A stretch of DNA of 53,839 nucleotides from Clostridiales bacterium Firm_18 (GCA_001604215.1 LVAX01000020.1:1-53839), one strand, 5' to 3'. Counted from the stretch's first letter, positions 18,107-28,205 are shown. Translations and numbers: made by a program. The notes: generated by a model not told the origin, from the sequence alone.

Positions 18107-19008
18107 CGAATAACCCTCCTTATTTCGTCTCTCATTCTTTCCGCTTCTGCCTTTGCCGCCTTTGCAAAATCCTCTTGACTGCCGCCGCTTTTCCTGTATG
18201 CGCACATCAGTGAGCGGGATGCGTTTATTATTGCCCCCGACCCTTTTTTGTCAAACGCGCCTACAATATCATCCGCACCGGCCCCCTGTGCGCCGTAGCC
18301 CGGCACGAGGAAAAAGGTATGCGGCATTTGCTCCCTCAGCTCCGAAAGCTGTTTCGGGTATGTAGCCCCTACAACCGCGCCCACGTTTGAATACCCGTAT
18401 TTGCCGATGCTGCCCTTTCCCCATTTTTCCACAAGCCCTGCCATGTGGCGGTATATCGCTGCGTTTTGGGCATTGATGTCCTGAATCTCCCCCGATGAAG
18501 GGTTAGAAGTCTTAACAAGCACGAAGATTGCCTTATTCCATTCCAGGAAGGGCAAAACCCCGTCACTTCCGAGATACCCGTTAACGGTAGCGGCATCCGC
18601 ATTAAAAGCCTCCGGTTGGGTACTTCCCACCGGCGTTGTTCCCAGATACGCCCTTGCATAAGCCTCGGCAGTGCTTCCTATATCGTTTCTTTTAACATCT
18701 GCTATGACATACATGCCTTTTTGCTTTGCATATTGTATTGTATCGAAAAAAGCCTTTACGCCCTCCCAGCCGTACATTTCGTAGTACGCCGACTGCGGCT
18801 TGACCGCGGGGATTATGCCGCACAGCTCGTCTATAAGGCATTTGTTAAACCTTAAAATGGCGTGGGCAGCGCCGCAGAAGTTTTCCCCGTACGTTTTAAA
18901 AGCTTCCTCCGTAATGAAACCGGGGATATAACTTAGCTTCGGGTCAAGGCCCGCAACCGTGGGGTTTTCCATTTCGTTAATTCTTTCAATCAGTTTATCC
19001 ATCGACAT
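18103..19008 (-). CDS. pyrF: Orotidine-5'-phosphate decarboxylase, type 2
   Basis: 301 residues, matching the longer type 2 family. AGLDPKLSYIP and the catalytic VIADVKRNDIGSTAEAYA are present, as are FLVPGYGAQGAG and INASRSLMCAY near the phosphate site. It converts OMP to UMP. AAGGAGATTAATT precedes the ATG, and the gene starts 11 nt after the pyrC stop. Confidence 0.94.
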   Translation of the reverse strand: MSMDKLIERINEMENPTVAGLDPKLSYIPGFITEEAFKTYGENFCGAAHAILRFNKCLIDELCGIIPAVKPQSAYYEMYGWEGVKAFFDTIQYAKQKGMYVIADVKRNDIGSTAEAYARAYLGTTPVGSTQPEAFNADAATVNGYLGSDGVLPFLEWNKAIFVLVKTSNPSSGEIQDINAQNAAIYRHMAGLVEKWGKGSIGKYGYSNVGAVVGATYPKQLSELREQMPHTFFLVPGYGAQGAGADDIVGAFDKKGSGAIINASRSLMCAYRKSGGSQEDFAKAAKAEAERMRDEIRRVIR

Positions 19009-19019
19009 AATTAATCTCC

Positions 19020-20309
19020 TTATATCAGTATTCCTTCTCTGACCGCAAATTTACCTCCGACTATTGTATATTCAACCGTTCCGCTGAGTTTATACCCATG
19101 ATACGGTGTGTTTTTGCTTTTTGAATAAAACGAATTTTTATCGATAATGCGTTGTTTGTTTTCGTCTATTATCACAATATCCGCGTTTTTGCCTTCCGAA
19201 AGGGTGCCCTTGTTGATACCGAGTATCCTTGCCGGGGCATATGACATTTTATTTATCAGTCGTTCTATTGTAAGTTTTTTCGTTTTCACAAGGTACTCAA
19301 TGCCCAGCGACAATGCCGTTTCAAAGCCGACAATGCCGTTTAGCGCCCTGTCAAATTCGCAGTTTTTTTCATCCTCGTGATGAGGCGCATGGTCGGTTGC
19401 TATTGCATCGATTGTATCGTCCGACAAGCCCTCGATGATTGCCTCTACGTCCGCCTCCGTCCGCAGGGGAGGATTCATTTTCGCGTTCGTGTTATATCCC
19501 ATGACCGCATTTTCGGTCAGTGAAAAGTAATGCGGGCATGTTTCGCAGGTAACATTGACGCCTTCTTTTTTCGCCTGCCGTATAAGCTCAACCGAGCCTT
19601 TTGTCGAGACGTGCGCAATGTGCAGCGACGCACCCGTATATTTTGCAAGGATTATGTCGCGGGCGACCATGATTTCCTCCGCGGCGCGGCTTATGCCTTT
19701 AAGTCCCAGCAAGGTTGAAACGTATCCTTCGTTCATTGACCCTTCCGCAAGCTCCGCCACTTCGCAGTGGGAAATAACCGGCGTGTCAAAGGTTTTTGCG
19801 TATTCAAGCGCATTTCTCATAAGCACAGGGCTGCGCACCGGCCTTCCGTCGTCCGATATGCCTACCACCCCGGCAAATTTAAGCTTTCCTATTTCCGCAA
19901 GCTCCTCGCCTTTTAGGCCTTTTGTAATTGCGCCGATGGGAAAAACGTTAACACAGGCCGAGCTTGCCGCCTTTGACTTTATATATTCCACAACCGTGAT
20001 ATTGTCCACCACAGGATCGGTGTTGGGCATGCATGCCACGGAGGTAAAACCGCCCATTGCGGCGCTTTGTGTCCCCGTTTCGATATCTTCCTTGTATTCC
20101 TGCCCCGGCTCCCTTAAATGGCAGTGCATGTCCACAAGACCGGGCGCTACGATTTTACCGCTTGCGTCTATCTGCTCAATGTCCGCCCCGCTGTAATCAA
20201 GGTTAGAGCCGACCTCTTCAATCGTTTCGTTTTCGATATAGATATCCAAAATGCCGTCAATACCGTTGGCAGGATCGATTACCCGCCCGTTTTTTATCAG
20301 TATTCTCAT
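19020..20309 (-). CDS. pyrC: Dihydroorotase
   Basis: 429 residues from ATG 20309, which overlaps the pyrB stop by one base (TGATG). Zinc-site motifs: VDMHCHLREPGQEYKED, VISHCEVAE, IAHVSTKGSVELI, and the catalytic aspartate in IDAIATDHAPHHEDEK. It belongs to the type I, long dihydroorotases. It closes carbamoyl aspartate to dihydroorotate. Confidence 0.95.
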   Translation of the reverse strand: MRILIKNGRVIDPANGIDGILDIYIENETIEEVGSNLDYSGADIEQIDASGKIVAPGLVDMHCHLREPGQEYKEDIETGTQSAAMGGFTSVACMPNTDPVVDNITVVEYIKSKAASSACVNVFPIGAITKGLKGEELAEIGKLKFAGVVGISDDGRPVRSPVLMRNALEYAKTFDTPVISHCEVAELAEGSMNEGYVSTLLGLKGISRAAEEIMVARDIILAKYTGASLHIAHVSTKGSVELIRQAKKEGVNVTCETCPHYFSLTENAVMGYNTNAKMNPPLRTEADVEAIIEGLSDDTIDAIATDHAPHHEDEKNCEFDRALNGIVGFETALSLGIEYLVKTKKLTIERLINKMSYAPARILGINKGTLSEGKNADIVIIDENKQRIIDKNSFYSKSKNTPYHGYKLSGTVEYTIVGGKFAVREGILI

Positions 20310-21234
20310 CAATCGTCACTCTCCCTTGTATATAAATAAAGCACAGCCATTCTTATTGCCACGCCGTTTGTTACCTGTTCGTTAATAACGGATTTTTCAC
20401 CGTCCACCACCGAGGTGGAAAGCTCAATCCCCCTGTTGACAGGGCCGGGGTGTAAAAGCAATACGTCAGGCTTTGCAAGGGTTAAGCGCTTTTCGTCAAT
20501 CCCGAAAAACCGGGCATATTCCGAAACGGACGGAAACAATCCTGATTTTTGCCGCTCCGTTTGAATCCTTAGCCCCATGACAACATCGGCGTCCAGTATT
20601 GCTTCCTGAACGCTGTTATATGCCTTTACCCCCATTTTTGATATGTCCGGCGGTATCAGGGTTGCGGGCCCTCCGACCGAAACCTCCGCGCCAAGCTTTG
20701 TAAGCCCCCATATGTTGCTGCGTGCAACCCTGCTGTGTGCAATATCCCCTACTATCGCAACCTTCAGCCCTTTTATTGTTCCCTTTTTTTCTTTTATAGT
20801 AAAAATGTCAAGGAGCGCCTGCGTAGGGTGTTCGTTCATTCCGTCACCCGCGTTTATGACGCATGCCTTGACATTTGCCGCAATAAGATGAGGTGCCCCC
20901 GACATTGAGTGGCGTATTATTATCGCATCAGTTCCCATGGCATCAATGGTCTTTGCGGTGTCAATCAAATTTTCGCCTTTCGAAACGCTGCTTGTCCCTA
21001 CCGAAACGGAGGATGTAAACGCACTCATGTATTTTGCCGCTGCCTCAAAGGAAATGCGAGTTCTTGTACTGTTTTCGTAAAACAGCGTTACTATTGATTT
21101 GCCCACCAGATGCCCCGTTTTTTTGTTTTTCTGGGACATAATATACTTCATTGTTTTTGCCGTTTCAAGGATGTTTGTAATTTGTTCCTCGGATAAATCC
21201 TTGAGCCCCAGCAAGTCTTTTTTCGGTTTTTGCA

Positions 21235-21235
<1 letters not shown>
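20309..21235 (-). CDS. pyrB: Aspartate carbamoyltransferase, catalytic subunit
   Basis: 308 residues. The carbamoyl phosphate motif is [35 protein letters not shown] and [11 protein letters not shown] are also typical. No pyrI-like regulatory gene is present, so control is expected through PyrR attenuation. Its ATG overlaps the pyrR stop by one base. Confidence 0.95.
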
Positions 21236-21807
<572 letters not shown>

Positions 21808-21821
21808 TTATTTCTATACGT

Positions 21822-21856
21822 TAAAAAATCCTCACCCGTCTAAAGACAGATAAGGA
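21822..21856 (-). terminator. pyr leader attenuator (intrinsic terminator)
   Basis: Read on the minus strand, TCCTTATCTGTC and GACGGGTGAGGA form a 12-pair stem (some G-U) around a TTTA loop, followed by TTTTTT. It lies between the PyrR-binding hairpin and pyrR, where the regulated terminator of pyr operons is expected. Confidence 0.85.
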
Positions 21857-21899
21857 CTAAAAATTTACAAAAATATATACAGCTACCCCTATATTTTTA

Positions 21900-21928
21900 C
21901 CTTATCAGCCTCACAGGACTAATTTAAA
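21900..21928 (-). promoter_or_regulatory. PyrR-binding RNA element
   Basis: The minus-strand RNA carries AGTCCTGTGAGGCTGATAAG, which fits the PyrR-binding loop known from Bacillus pyr leaders (TCC-G-GAGGCT-A-AAGG). It is 44 nt before the attenuator. UMP-bound PyrR should stabilise this hairpin and allow the terminator to form. Confidence 0.88.
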
Positions 21929-21953
21929 GGTGTTTTCTTAAGTTATTTTTTTA

Positions 21954-21982
21954 ATTATACAATAATTTTTATTATTTGTCCA
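21954..21982 (-). promoter_or_regulatory. pyr operon promoter
   Basis: TGGACA (21982-21977) and TATAAT (21959-21954) are separated by 17 nt, five and six matches to the sigma-A boxes. The -35 box lies inside the end of rluD. It is about 20 nt upstream of the PyrR-binding element. Confidence 0.8.
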
Positions 21983-22889
21983 TATTTTTTTTCAATAAAT
22001 CAATTATTTTTTCAAAATGCAAAGGTACTTCCGATTCAAACTCCATATACTCTCCCGTTACGGGGTGGGAAAAGCCCAGTACTTTGGCATGGAGCATTTG
22101 CCCTTTCAATGCAAACTGTTCTTTTTTCACCCCATATACCTTGTCCCCTAAGATAGGATGCCCGGTACTTGACATATGTACCCTTATCTGATGCGTTCTG
22201 CCCGTTTCAAGAATGCATTCGACAAGGGTATAACCGCCCAGGCGGCATAAAACCCTGTAATGGGTGACTGCGGCTTTCGAGTTTTTATCCGTCACGCACA
22301 TTTTTTTCCGCTCGACCGGGTGCCTGCCGATTGGCTTGTCAATAGTACCGCCGTCTGTTTTAAAGCCGCCGTGTACTATTGCAATGTATTTTCTTGTAAC
22401 GGTATGTTTTTTTATTTGCTCGGACAAGCTAAGGTGAGCCTTGTTGTTTTTTGCGACCATTAGCAGCCCGCTGGTGTCTTTATCAATCCGATGCACTATG
22501 CCGGGGCGTATCACCCCGTTAATTTGGGAAAGGCTGCTACCGCAATGCTTCATAAGTGCATTAACAAGGGTGCCCGAATAGTTGCCCGCCGCAGGGTGGA
22601 CAACCATGCCCTGCGGCTTGTTTACCACAAGCAGATTATCATCCTCGTATAATATTTCAAGCGGAATTTCCTCCGCCTCCACGCGAAGGGGCTGGGGTTC
22701 GGGAATCTCAACCTCGATGTTCTGGTTGTCCTTTAAAACATAGTTTTGTTTAACCTTTTTTCCTTCAACCAAAACAAGACCGTCATCTATCAGCTTTTGA
22801 GCATACGAGCGTGACAGAGACGGTATTTTGTCGGATATATACTTATCGATTCTGCTGCCTTTGCATGAAATAATATTATATCTTTGCAT
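21972..22889 (-). CDS. RluD-family 23S rRNA pseudouridine synthase
   Basis: 305 residues. An S4 RNA-binding domain (SRSYAQKLIDDGLVLVEGK) is followed by the catalytic domain with HRIDKDTSGLLMVAKN, whose aspartate is catalytic, and RTHQIRVHMSSTGHPILGD. It overlaps lspA by 14 nt, as in many Firmicutes. Which uridines are modified cannot be told from sequence alone. Confidence 0.92.
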   Translation of the reverse strand: MQRYNIISCKGSRIDKYISDKIPSLSRSYAQKLIDDGLVLVEGKKVKQNYVLKDNQNIEVEIPEPQPLRVEAEEIPLEILYEDDNLLVVNKPQGMVVHPAAGNYSGTLVNALMKHCGSSLSQINGVIRPGIVHRIDKDTSGLLMVAKNNKAHLSLSEQIKKHTVTRKYIAIVHGGFKTDGGTIDKPIGRHPVERKKMCVTDKNSKAAVTHYRVLCRLGGYTLVECILETGRTHQIRVHMSSTGHPILGDKVYGVKKEQFALKGQMLHAKVLGFSHPVTGEYMEFESEVPLHFEKIIDLLKKNMDK

Positions 22890-23337
22890 TTTCCGACCCC
22901 TTTTTCCTGTCGAAAAATAAAATGTAAGTGCAAATCAGGATTGCGCCTACCACAACGCAGCTGTCGGCAATATTGAAAACAGGATAGTTAATAATTCTGA
23001 AATCAAAAAAATCTATAACAAAGCCGCGGCAAATCCGGTCGATAAGGTTGCCCAATGCCCCGCCCACAACAAGCCCCGTGCTTATTTTAAGCAGCAGGCT
23101 TTGCGGCCTTAATGCAATAAGCGCAACAACAAGCCCAATCAGAATAATTGAGGTCATTATTATAAATAAGGTATTGGAATCCTTAAGTATACCGAATGCC
23201 GCACCGGTATTTTTAACATACGTTAAATGAAAGACATCCCGGATTACCGGTATTGAGTCTTGCTTAAGGCGCTGCGCCGCAAGAGCTTTTGTGTACTGGT
23301 CGACAAGAACAACCACCAAAGCTATTACATATGGCAT
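22876..23337 (-). CDS. lspA: Lipoprotein signal peptidase
   Basis: 153 residues with four membrane segments. The two catalytic aspartates are visible in LGNLIDRICRGFVIDFFD and NIADSCVVVGAIL, and KNTGAAFGIL is a typical motif. It cleaves prolipoproteins before the lipidated cysteine. It starts 2 nt after the preceding stop. Confidence 0.95.
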   Translation of the reverse strand: MPYVIALVVVLVDQYTKALAAQRLKQDSIPVIRDVFHLTYVKNTGAAFGILKDSNTLFIIMTSIILIGLVVALIALRPQSLLLKISTGLVVGGALGNLIDRICRGFVIDFFDFRIINYPVFNIADSCVVVGAILICTYILFFDRKKGSENAKI

Positions 23338-23339
23338 AA

Positions 23340-23750
23340 TTAATCCTCGTCCTTATTTTCACAGTCACAGTCGCATTCGCAGCCGAATTCAAGCTCAATC
23401 GGCTCGTTGCAGCTTGGGCATAATATGTCTTCGTCATTATCCAGGTCGTCATCGTCAATGAAAAATTCCGTATTGCAGTTGGGGCATTTTATTGAGAACT
23501 GCTCTTCCTCATCGTCGTCGTCAAAATAATCATAATCCCCGCTATCCTCGCCGAAAACCTCGTCCTCTAAATCATATACCCTGTCAAAAATCTCATCGCT
23601 TGAATCATTAAGATACTCAATTTCATCAGAGATTTCTTCCAGAACACCGAGTATTTCCGAAAGAAGCTTTCCTTCGTTGCTTGCCTCGCTTACTTTCAAC
23701 CCTTCCGCAAGGCCTTTAAGATAGGATATTTTTTCAGTAATAATAGACAT
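23340..23750 (-). CDS. Acidic protein with C-terminal zinc ribbon (CD1247-like)
   Basis: 136 residues. The N-terminal ~55 residues are helical (SYLKGLAEGLKVSE). Then comes a strongly acidic stretch of Asp/Glu, and a zinc ribbon with CPNC and CPSC pairs, ending in an unusual CECDCDCEN tail. It resembles the clostridial family named after CD1247 that lies between efp and lspA. Function unknown. Confidence 0.75.
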   Translation of the reverse strand: MSIITEKISYLKGLAEGLKVSEASNEGKLLSEILGVLEEISDEIEYLNDSSDEIFDRVYDLEDEVFGEDSGDYDYFDDDDEEEQFSIKCPNCNTEFFIDDDDLDNDEDILCPSCNEPIELEFGCECDCDCENKDED

Positions 23751-23776
23751 TATTTTGTCCTCCTAAAAATAAATAT

Positions 23777-24334
23777 TTACGCGCGTTCCATATACTCGCC
23801 CGTCCTTGTATCAATGCGTATTTTGTCGCCTTCATTGACAAAAAGAGGTACGCTTATTGTTGCGCCCGTTTCAACAGTAGCAGGCTTTGTCGCCCCCTGA
23901 GCCGTATCACCCTTGAAACCCGGCTCGGTTTTGGTAACAATTAGTTCAACAAAATTCGGCGGCTCCACGCCGAAAACAGAACCTTTGTAACTTAAAATCC
24001 TGACGGTATCGTTTTCTTTTACGAATTTAAGCGCGTCACCGAGCTGATCTTTGTTAAGCGGTATAAGTTCAAATGTTTCCTTATCCATAAAATAATATAA
24101 TCCGCCGTCGTTGTAGGAATATTCCATGTCTTTTCTGTCGATATGCGCCTTGGGCATTTTATCGGTAGGTCTGAACGTCCTTTCAATCGTTGAACCGTTA
24201 ATTATATCCTTTAGCTTCGTCCGTACAAACGCAGCACCTTTTCCCGGTTTAACATGCTGGAATTCCACCACCTGATAAACGCTGCCTTCATATTCAAATG
24301 TAATACCGTTACGGAAATCACCTGCTGATATCAT
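23777..24334 (-). CDS. efp: Translation elongation factor P
   Basis: 185 residues. Three beta-barrel domains; the loop with the functional lysine is [14 protein letters not shown], and the C-terminal signature is [17 protein letters not shown]. It rescues ribosomes stalled at proline runs. A promoter lies just upstream (24379-24407). Confidence 0.96.
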   Translation of the reverse strand: MISAGDFRNGITFEYEGSVYQVVEFQHVKPGKGAAFVRTKLKDIINGSTIERTFRPTDKMPKAHIDRKDMEYSYNDGGLYYFMDKETFELIPLNKDQLGDALKFVKENDTVRILSYKGSVFGVEPPNFVELIVTKTEPGFKGDTAQGATKPATVETGATISVPLFVNEGDKIRIDTRTGEYMERA

Positions 24335-24378
24335 TGGATAATACCCCCATTTTCTAATATTCTAAGTTTATCCCATAC

Positions 24379-24407
24379 ATTTTATACTAATAAATAAAAA
24401 ATATCAA
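24379..24407 (-). promoter_or_regulatory. Probable promoter of the efp operon
   Basis: On the minus strand TTGATA (24407-24402) and TAAAAT (24384-24379) are 17 nt apart, in the only gap between pepP and efp. It likely drives efp, the zinc-ribbon gene, lspA and rluD. Confidence 0.5.
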
Positions 24408-24417
24408 GAAAAAATTT

Positions 24418-25467
24418 TTATAATTCCAAAAAATCTTTTGTGGCTCCGGTAAGATTAACATGTCCGTCCGCCGTAACCACCACCAAATCTTCGATTCTTA
24501 CACCGAACCGATTTTCAAGATATATACCCGGCTCTGCCGTTACAACATTACCCGCCCGAAGGCTGTCTTTGGCGGAGGGTGACAAATAGGGCTGTTCATG
24601 TACGGCAATTCCCACGCCATGGCCAAACGAGTGGGTAAAATCGGGCCCGAACCCCGCCTCTTCTATTATCCCGCGCGCTGCCTTGTCGACATTGATACAA
24701 GGCATACCTGCCTTTATGCTCTCAAGCCCCGCTTTTTGAGCGTTTAATACGGTTTGATACACCCTTAGCACATCGTCATTGGCTTTTCCCACGCTGACGG
24801 TTCTTGTAATGTCCGAGCAATAGCCGCCCCATTTGCACCCGTAATCCATCAAAAGCACATCACCGTATTTAATTAGCCTGTCCGACGGACTTGCATGAGG
24901 CAGCGCGCTTCTTTCGGAAGCCGCCGCAATGGTATCGAAGGAGGTGCCCTCGGCACCGTTTTTTATCATGTAATATTCCAATTCCAATGCAATTTCTTTT
25001 TCCGAAACGCCCGGTTTGATATAGTTTAAAATATGATAGAAAGCTTTATCGGCAATTTCGGCCGCCTTCTTTATTGCGGATATCTCCTGCTTGGTTTTTA
25101 TCATGCGCATTCCGGCAAGCATTGATGACGCGCAAACAATTTGCGTATCCGGCAAAGCTGCTTTTAATTTATTATATTTGGCAAGCGTTAAATTTTCTTC
25201 CTCAACCAAAAGTTTTTTTATCTTAAAGCTTTTCAGCGGCGCAAAAGAATCAAAAGGGCCTGTCATTACCTCGAAATCTTTTGTTTCAATCTTTGCCTGC
25301 AAGGTGTACCGCCCGTCAACGTATAATATTGCGTCTTGCTCGGTGACAAGGATAAGCCCGGCACTGCCGCTGAATCCGCTTACATAACGCCTGTTTTCGT
25401 ATGATGAAATTAAAAAACCATCGGCGTTTTCTTCAGCTAAAATATCCCTAACAGCCTGCAGCCTCAT
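24418..25467 (-). CDS. Xaa-Pro aminopeptidase (M24 family)
   Basis: 349 residues from ATG 25467 (MRLQAVRDILAEENADG), overlapping aroQ by 4 nt (ATGA). The N-domain is creatinase-like (FLISSYENRRYVSGFSGS). The C-terminal pita-bread domain shows the metal ligands in MDYGCKWGGYCSDITRT, FTHSFGHGVGI, VTAEPGIYLE and GVRIEDLVVV. It removes N-terminal residues next to proline. Confidence 0.92.
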   Translation of the reverse strand: MRLQAVRDILAEENADGFLISSYENRRYVSGFSGSAGLILVTEQDAILYVDGRYTLQAKIETKDFEVMTGPFDSFAPLKSFKIKKLLVEEENLTLAKYNKLKAALPDTQIVCASSMLAGMRMIKTKQEISAIKKAAEIADKAFYHILNYIKPGVSEKEIALELEYYMIKNGAEGTSFDTIAAASERSALPHASPSDRLIKYGDVLLMDYGCKWGGYCSDITRTVSVGKANDDVLRVYQTVLNAQKAGLESIKAGMPCINVDKAARGIIEEAGFGPDFTHSFGHGVGIAVHEQPYLSPSAKDSLRAGNVVTAEPGIYLENRFGVRIEDLVVVTADGHVNLTGATKDFLEL

Positions 25468-25898
25468 ACTTCTTGCTCCCCCAAATAAGACAACGCCATT
25501 AAATAGCTGTCCGGGCCAAAACCGCAAACAACGCCTTTGCATACGGCGGAGATAACGGATTTATGCCTGAAATCCTCGCGTGAATACACGTTTGACATAT
25601 GCACCTCGATAACCGGGATGCCGGTTGCCGAAATTGCGTCCCTTATGGCGTAGCTGTAATGGGTAAAAGCCCCGGCGTTGAGTATTATTGCGTCATACTC
25701 TCCCTTGCACGACTGGATTTTGTCTATGATATCCCCTTCGCTGTTGGACTGGAAAAAATCAACCGACAAGCCAAGCCGGGCTGCTTTTTCGGATATCGCC
25801 CGGTTTATTTCGCCGAGTGTTTGACTGCCGTAGGTCTGCGGCTCCCTTTCACCCAGCATATTAAGGTTGGGCCCGTTTATAACCATTATCCTTTTCAT
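25464..25898 (-). CDS. aroQ: 3-dehydroquinate dehydratase, type II
   Basis: 144 residues. Signature GPNLNMLGEREPQTYG with the catalytic tyrosine; QSNSEGDIIDKIQ and NAGAFTHYSYAIRDA follow. It catalyses the third step of the shikimate pathway. It overlaps the TIM-barrel gene upstream and pepP downstream by 4 nt each. Confidence 0.95.
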   Translation of the reverse strand: MKRIMVINGPNLNMLGEREPQTYGSQTLGEINRAISEKAARLGLSVDFFQSNSEGDIIDKIQSCKGEYDAIILNAGAFTHYSYAIRDAISATGIPVIEVHMSNVYSREDFRHKSVISAVCKGVVCGFGPDSYLMALSYLGEQEV

Positions 25899-26770
25899 TT
25901 CCGTTCCCCCTTATCGGAATAGCTTTTTAAGATGTTTTTCATAATAACGGCGTCCTCGGCCTGAGTTCCTGCCGATTCGCAAATTATAACCGGAGTCAGG
26001 GAATGTTTTATTATAACTGCGGCAAGCGGCTCAAATTGCGGGCCGTATTTTTCGTCCTCAAAGGTAAGATGCTTTCGTTCCCCACCCTTTGTGTATTCGA
26101 TTTTACTGAAGTGGCAATGGAAATTTGCCGCCCTCCAGGAGCCCAGGGACTTGTATATCATATCTATTATATGTTCAAAATCCTCGGGGCGGGTCAAATT
26201 GCCCATGCCCCTTGAATTCAAATGTCCGAAGTCAATTGTGGGGATAAGCCGCTCATCGAGGGCACACAGCTCCAGCACCTCTTCAATTGTTCCCATTTGA
26301 TTTATCTTGCCCATGGTTTCGGGGCAAATATGAACATCCCCGAGATTTTCACCGTCCATTTGCGCAAGCACCCTGTGTATTGTCCTTTTGGATATATCCA
26401 TTGCGTCCCTTCGCGTCATGCCCATTGCCGAACCCATATGCACGACTACCCTGGAAGCCCCCATATTTGCCGCAGCCCTTGCCGTTTGCATTATATGGTT
26501 TATGCTATTTTCCAGTTTTTCCGGATCGGTGCCGGATATGTTGATATAATACGGGGAGTGAACCGACAGATCTATTGAATTCTCGCGTGCCAGAGCGCCG
26601 AGCTTTTCTGCGCTTTCCGCTGAAATTTTAACCCCTCTGGTGCATTGGTATTCATACGCGTCAAGCCCCATCCCTGCAAGCCATTTCGGCATTTCAAGCG
26701 ACGACTTGCCCCCCTGGGCATAAAAGCTTTCCGGGTTTCCCGCAGAGCCGAATTTTACAGTGTTTGTCAA
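25895..26770 (-). CDS. TIM-barrel protein, endonuclease IV-like
   Basis: 291 residues resembling AP endonuclease family 2 / sugar isomerase-type barrels: SVHSPYYINISG, VVHMGSAMGMTRRDAM, ICPETMGKINQMGTIEEVL, TIDFGHLNSRGMG, and NFHCHFSKIEYTKGG. The His, Glu and Asp positions fit metal-binding residues of that fold. It may be a deoxyribonuclease IV relative, but the N-terminus (MTNTVKFGSAGNPESF) differs from standard Nfo. Overlaps of 4 nt on both sides tie it to aroE and aroQ. Confidence 0.75.
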   Translation of the reverse strand: MTNTVKFGSAGNPESFYAQGGKSSLEMPKWLAGMGLDAYEYQCTRGVKISAESAEKLGALARENSIDLSVHSPYYINISGTDPEKLENSINHIMQTARAAANMGASRVVVHMGSAMGMTRRDAMDISKRTIHRVLAQMDGENLGDVHICPETMGKINQMGTIEEVLELCALDERLIPTIDFGHLNSRGMGNLTRPEDFEHIIDMIYKSLGSWRAANFHCHFSKIEYTKGGERKHLTFEDEKYGPQFEPLAAVIIKHSLTPVIICESAGTQAEDAVIMKNILKSYSDKGERK

Positions 26771-28080
26771 ATCTCTTCACCTAATCTTTTAATAATTTTC
26801 TTAATTAATTGCTCGTCTGCCATTTGCCTGCCAAACCATATTTCGTCGGCAATAACGCCCTGATATACAAGCAGCGCCAAGCCGTTGTAAGCCTTGCAGC
26901 CTTTGCTTATCGCCATTTCCATAAACTTTGTGACAGGCGGGTTATATATTATATCATAGACGCATGTACCTGCTTCTATACCGCAAAGATTATCAACGGG
27001 CGAAGCATTCACATCCGGTGACATTCCTACCGATGTGGCGTTAATCAAAATATCGCAGTCCGCGGCAGTAAAATCCGCGAGATTTTTGGGTATGACGTTT
27101 TTAATTCTGTTTGCCAAAGCCTCGGCCTTTGAAAAAGTACGGTTATAAATTTCTATACTTTTTGCCCCTTCCGCTGAAAGCGCATAAGCTATCGCAGCGG
27201 TAGTCCCGCCGGCGCCGATGATTTTTACCCTGCTGCCTTTGATAACGGTATTGTTTGCTTTAAGCTGTCTTATAAAACCTTTGCCGTCCGTATTGTAACC
27301 CACCCATTTCCCGTTTTCAGATACAACCGTGTTAACCGAGCCGATTACCCTTGCCTCTTCGTCCACTTTGTCCAAATAAGGGATAATGTCCTGCTTAAAG
27401 GGTACGGTTACGTTAAAGCCCTGCACGCCCGAGTATTTAAACCGGGACAATACCCTGCCGAGGTTTTCTTTTTCCGCACGGCACAGCATGTACCTTGCCT
27501 TGATTCCAAAGCTTTCGTAGACCATTTCGTGAAGACGGGGGGATTTGCTGTGGGCAACGGGATTGCCGATAAGGCAATAAGTATTCGCCCGGTATTTTTT
27601 AATTGCGATGTTTTCCAAATGCCTTTTCAGACGCACCCCAAGGCCTTCGTCCCTTGAGAGGGGCATAACAAGAACGGACATTACTCCGGCCCTGTTTGCC
27701 CCCCAAACGTCGGTAAAAACCTGGTCGCCTATCATACAAATTTCGCTTTTTCGGACTTTATATTCCCGTGCGATTTTATTGATGCGAAACCCGAGGGGCT
27801 TAAATGCCCTGTGCACGGAATACAGCTTTAAATTTTTATTGAAAAGGCTCACTCTTTTTTCCGAGTTGTTGGAAAAAAGCACTACATGCATGCCTGCGCT
27901 CTTGGCGTTTTCAATCCAGTCGACAACAGAGGGAGTAGGTGTTTTTTTGCTTGTTGGAACAAGGGTGTTATCGATATCAAGCATTATGACCTTAATACCC
28001 TGAGCTTTGAGATTATTAACATCAATATCCGAAATACCGCTTGCATAATATGTCGGGGTAAACCACTTCACCTTATCCAC
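26767..28080 (-). CDS. aroE: YqeG HAD phosphatase - shikimate dehydrogenase fusion
   Basis: 437 residues in one uninterrupted frame. Residues ~1-165 are a YqeG-type HAD phosphatase: DIDNTLVPTSK, FSNNSEKRV and MIGDQVFTDVWGANRAG. In yeast the related Gep4 dephosphorylates phosphatidylglycerophosphate. Residues ~166-437 are a complete AroE: NPVAHSKSPRLHE, FNVTVPFKQ, NTDGKGF, the NADP loop GAGGTTAAIAYAL, and NATSVGM. The genes are neighbours in Bacillus; here they are joined. Both catalytic sets look intact. A good promoter lies at 28158-28186. Confidence 0.92.
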   Translation of the reverse strand: MDKVKWFTPTYYASGISDIDVNNLKAQGIKVIMLDIDNTLVPTSKKTPTPSVVDWIENAKSAGMHVVLFSNNSEKRVSLFNKNLKLYSVHRAFKPLGFRINKIAREYKVRKSEICMIGDQVFTDVWGANRAGVMSVLVMPLSRDEGLGVRLKRHLENIAIKKYRANTYCLIGNPVAHSKSPRLHEMVYESFGIKARYMLCRAEKENLGRVLSRFKYSGVQGFNVTVPFKQDIIPYLDKVDEEARVIGSVNTVVSENGKWVGYNTDGKGFIRQLKANNTVIKGSRVKIIGAGGTTAAIAYALSAEGAKSIEIYNRTFSKAEALANRIKNVIPKNLADFTAADCDILINATSVGMSPDVNASPVDNLCGIEAGTCVYDIIYNPPVTKFMEMAISKGCKAYNGLALLVYQGVIADEIWFGRQMADEQLIKKIIKRLGEEI

Positions 28081-28157
28081 CTCTTATCGATACTACAAAC
28101 ACAAGCCGTAAGCCGGCTTGCTTCACACCGGTTCAATAAACAAAAATGATTGTGTTT

Positions 28158-28186
28158 ATTATACCAAATAAATGAAGAAATGTAAA
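28158..28186 (-). promoter_or_regulatory. Promoter of the yqeG-aroE operon
   Basis: TTTACA (28186-28181) and TATAAT (28163-28158) on the minus strand with a 17-nt spacer, about 80 nt before the ATG at 28080. It should drive aroE fusion, TIM-barrel gene, aroQ and pepP. Confidence 0.75.
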
Positions 28187-28205
28187 CAAAAATACACGAG
28201 CAATT

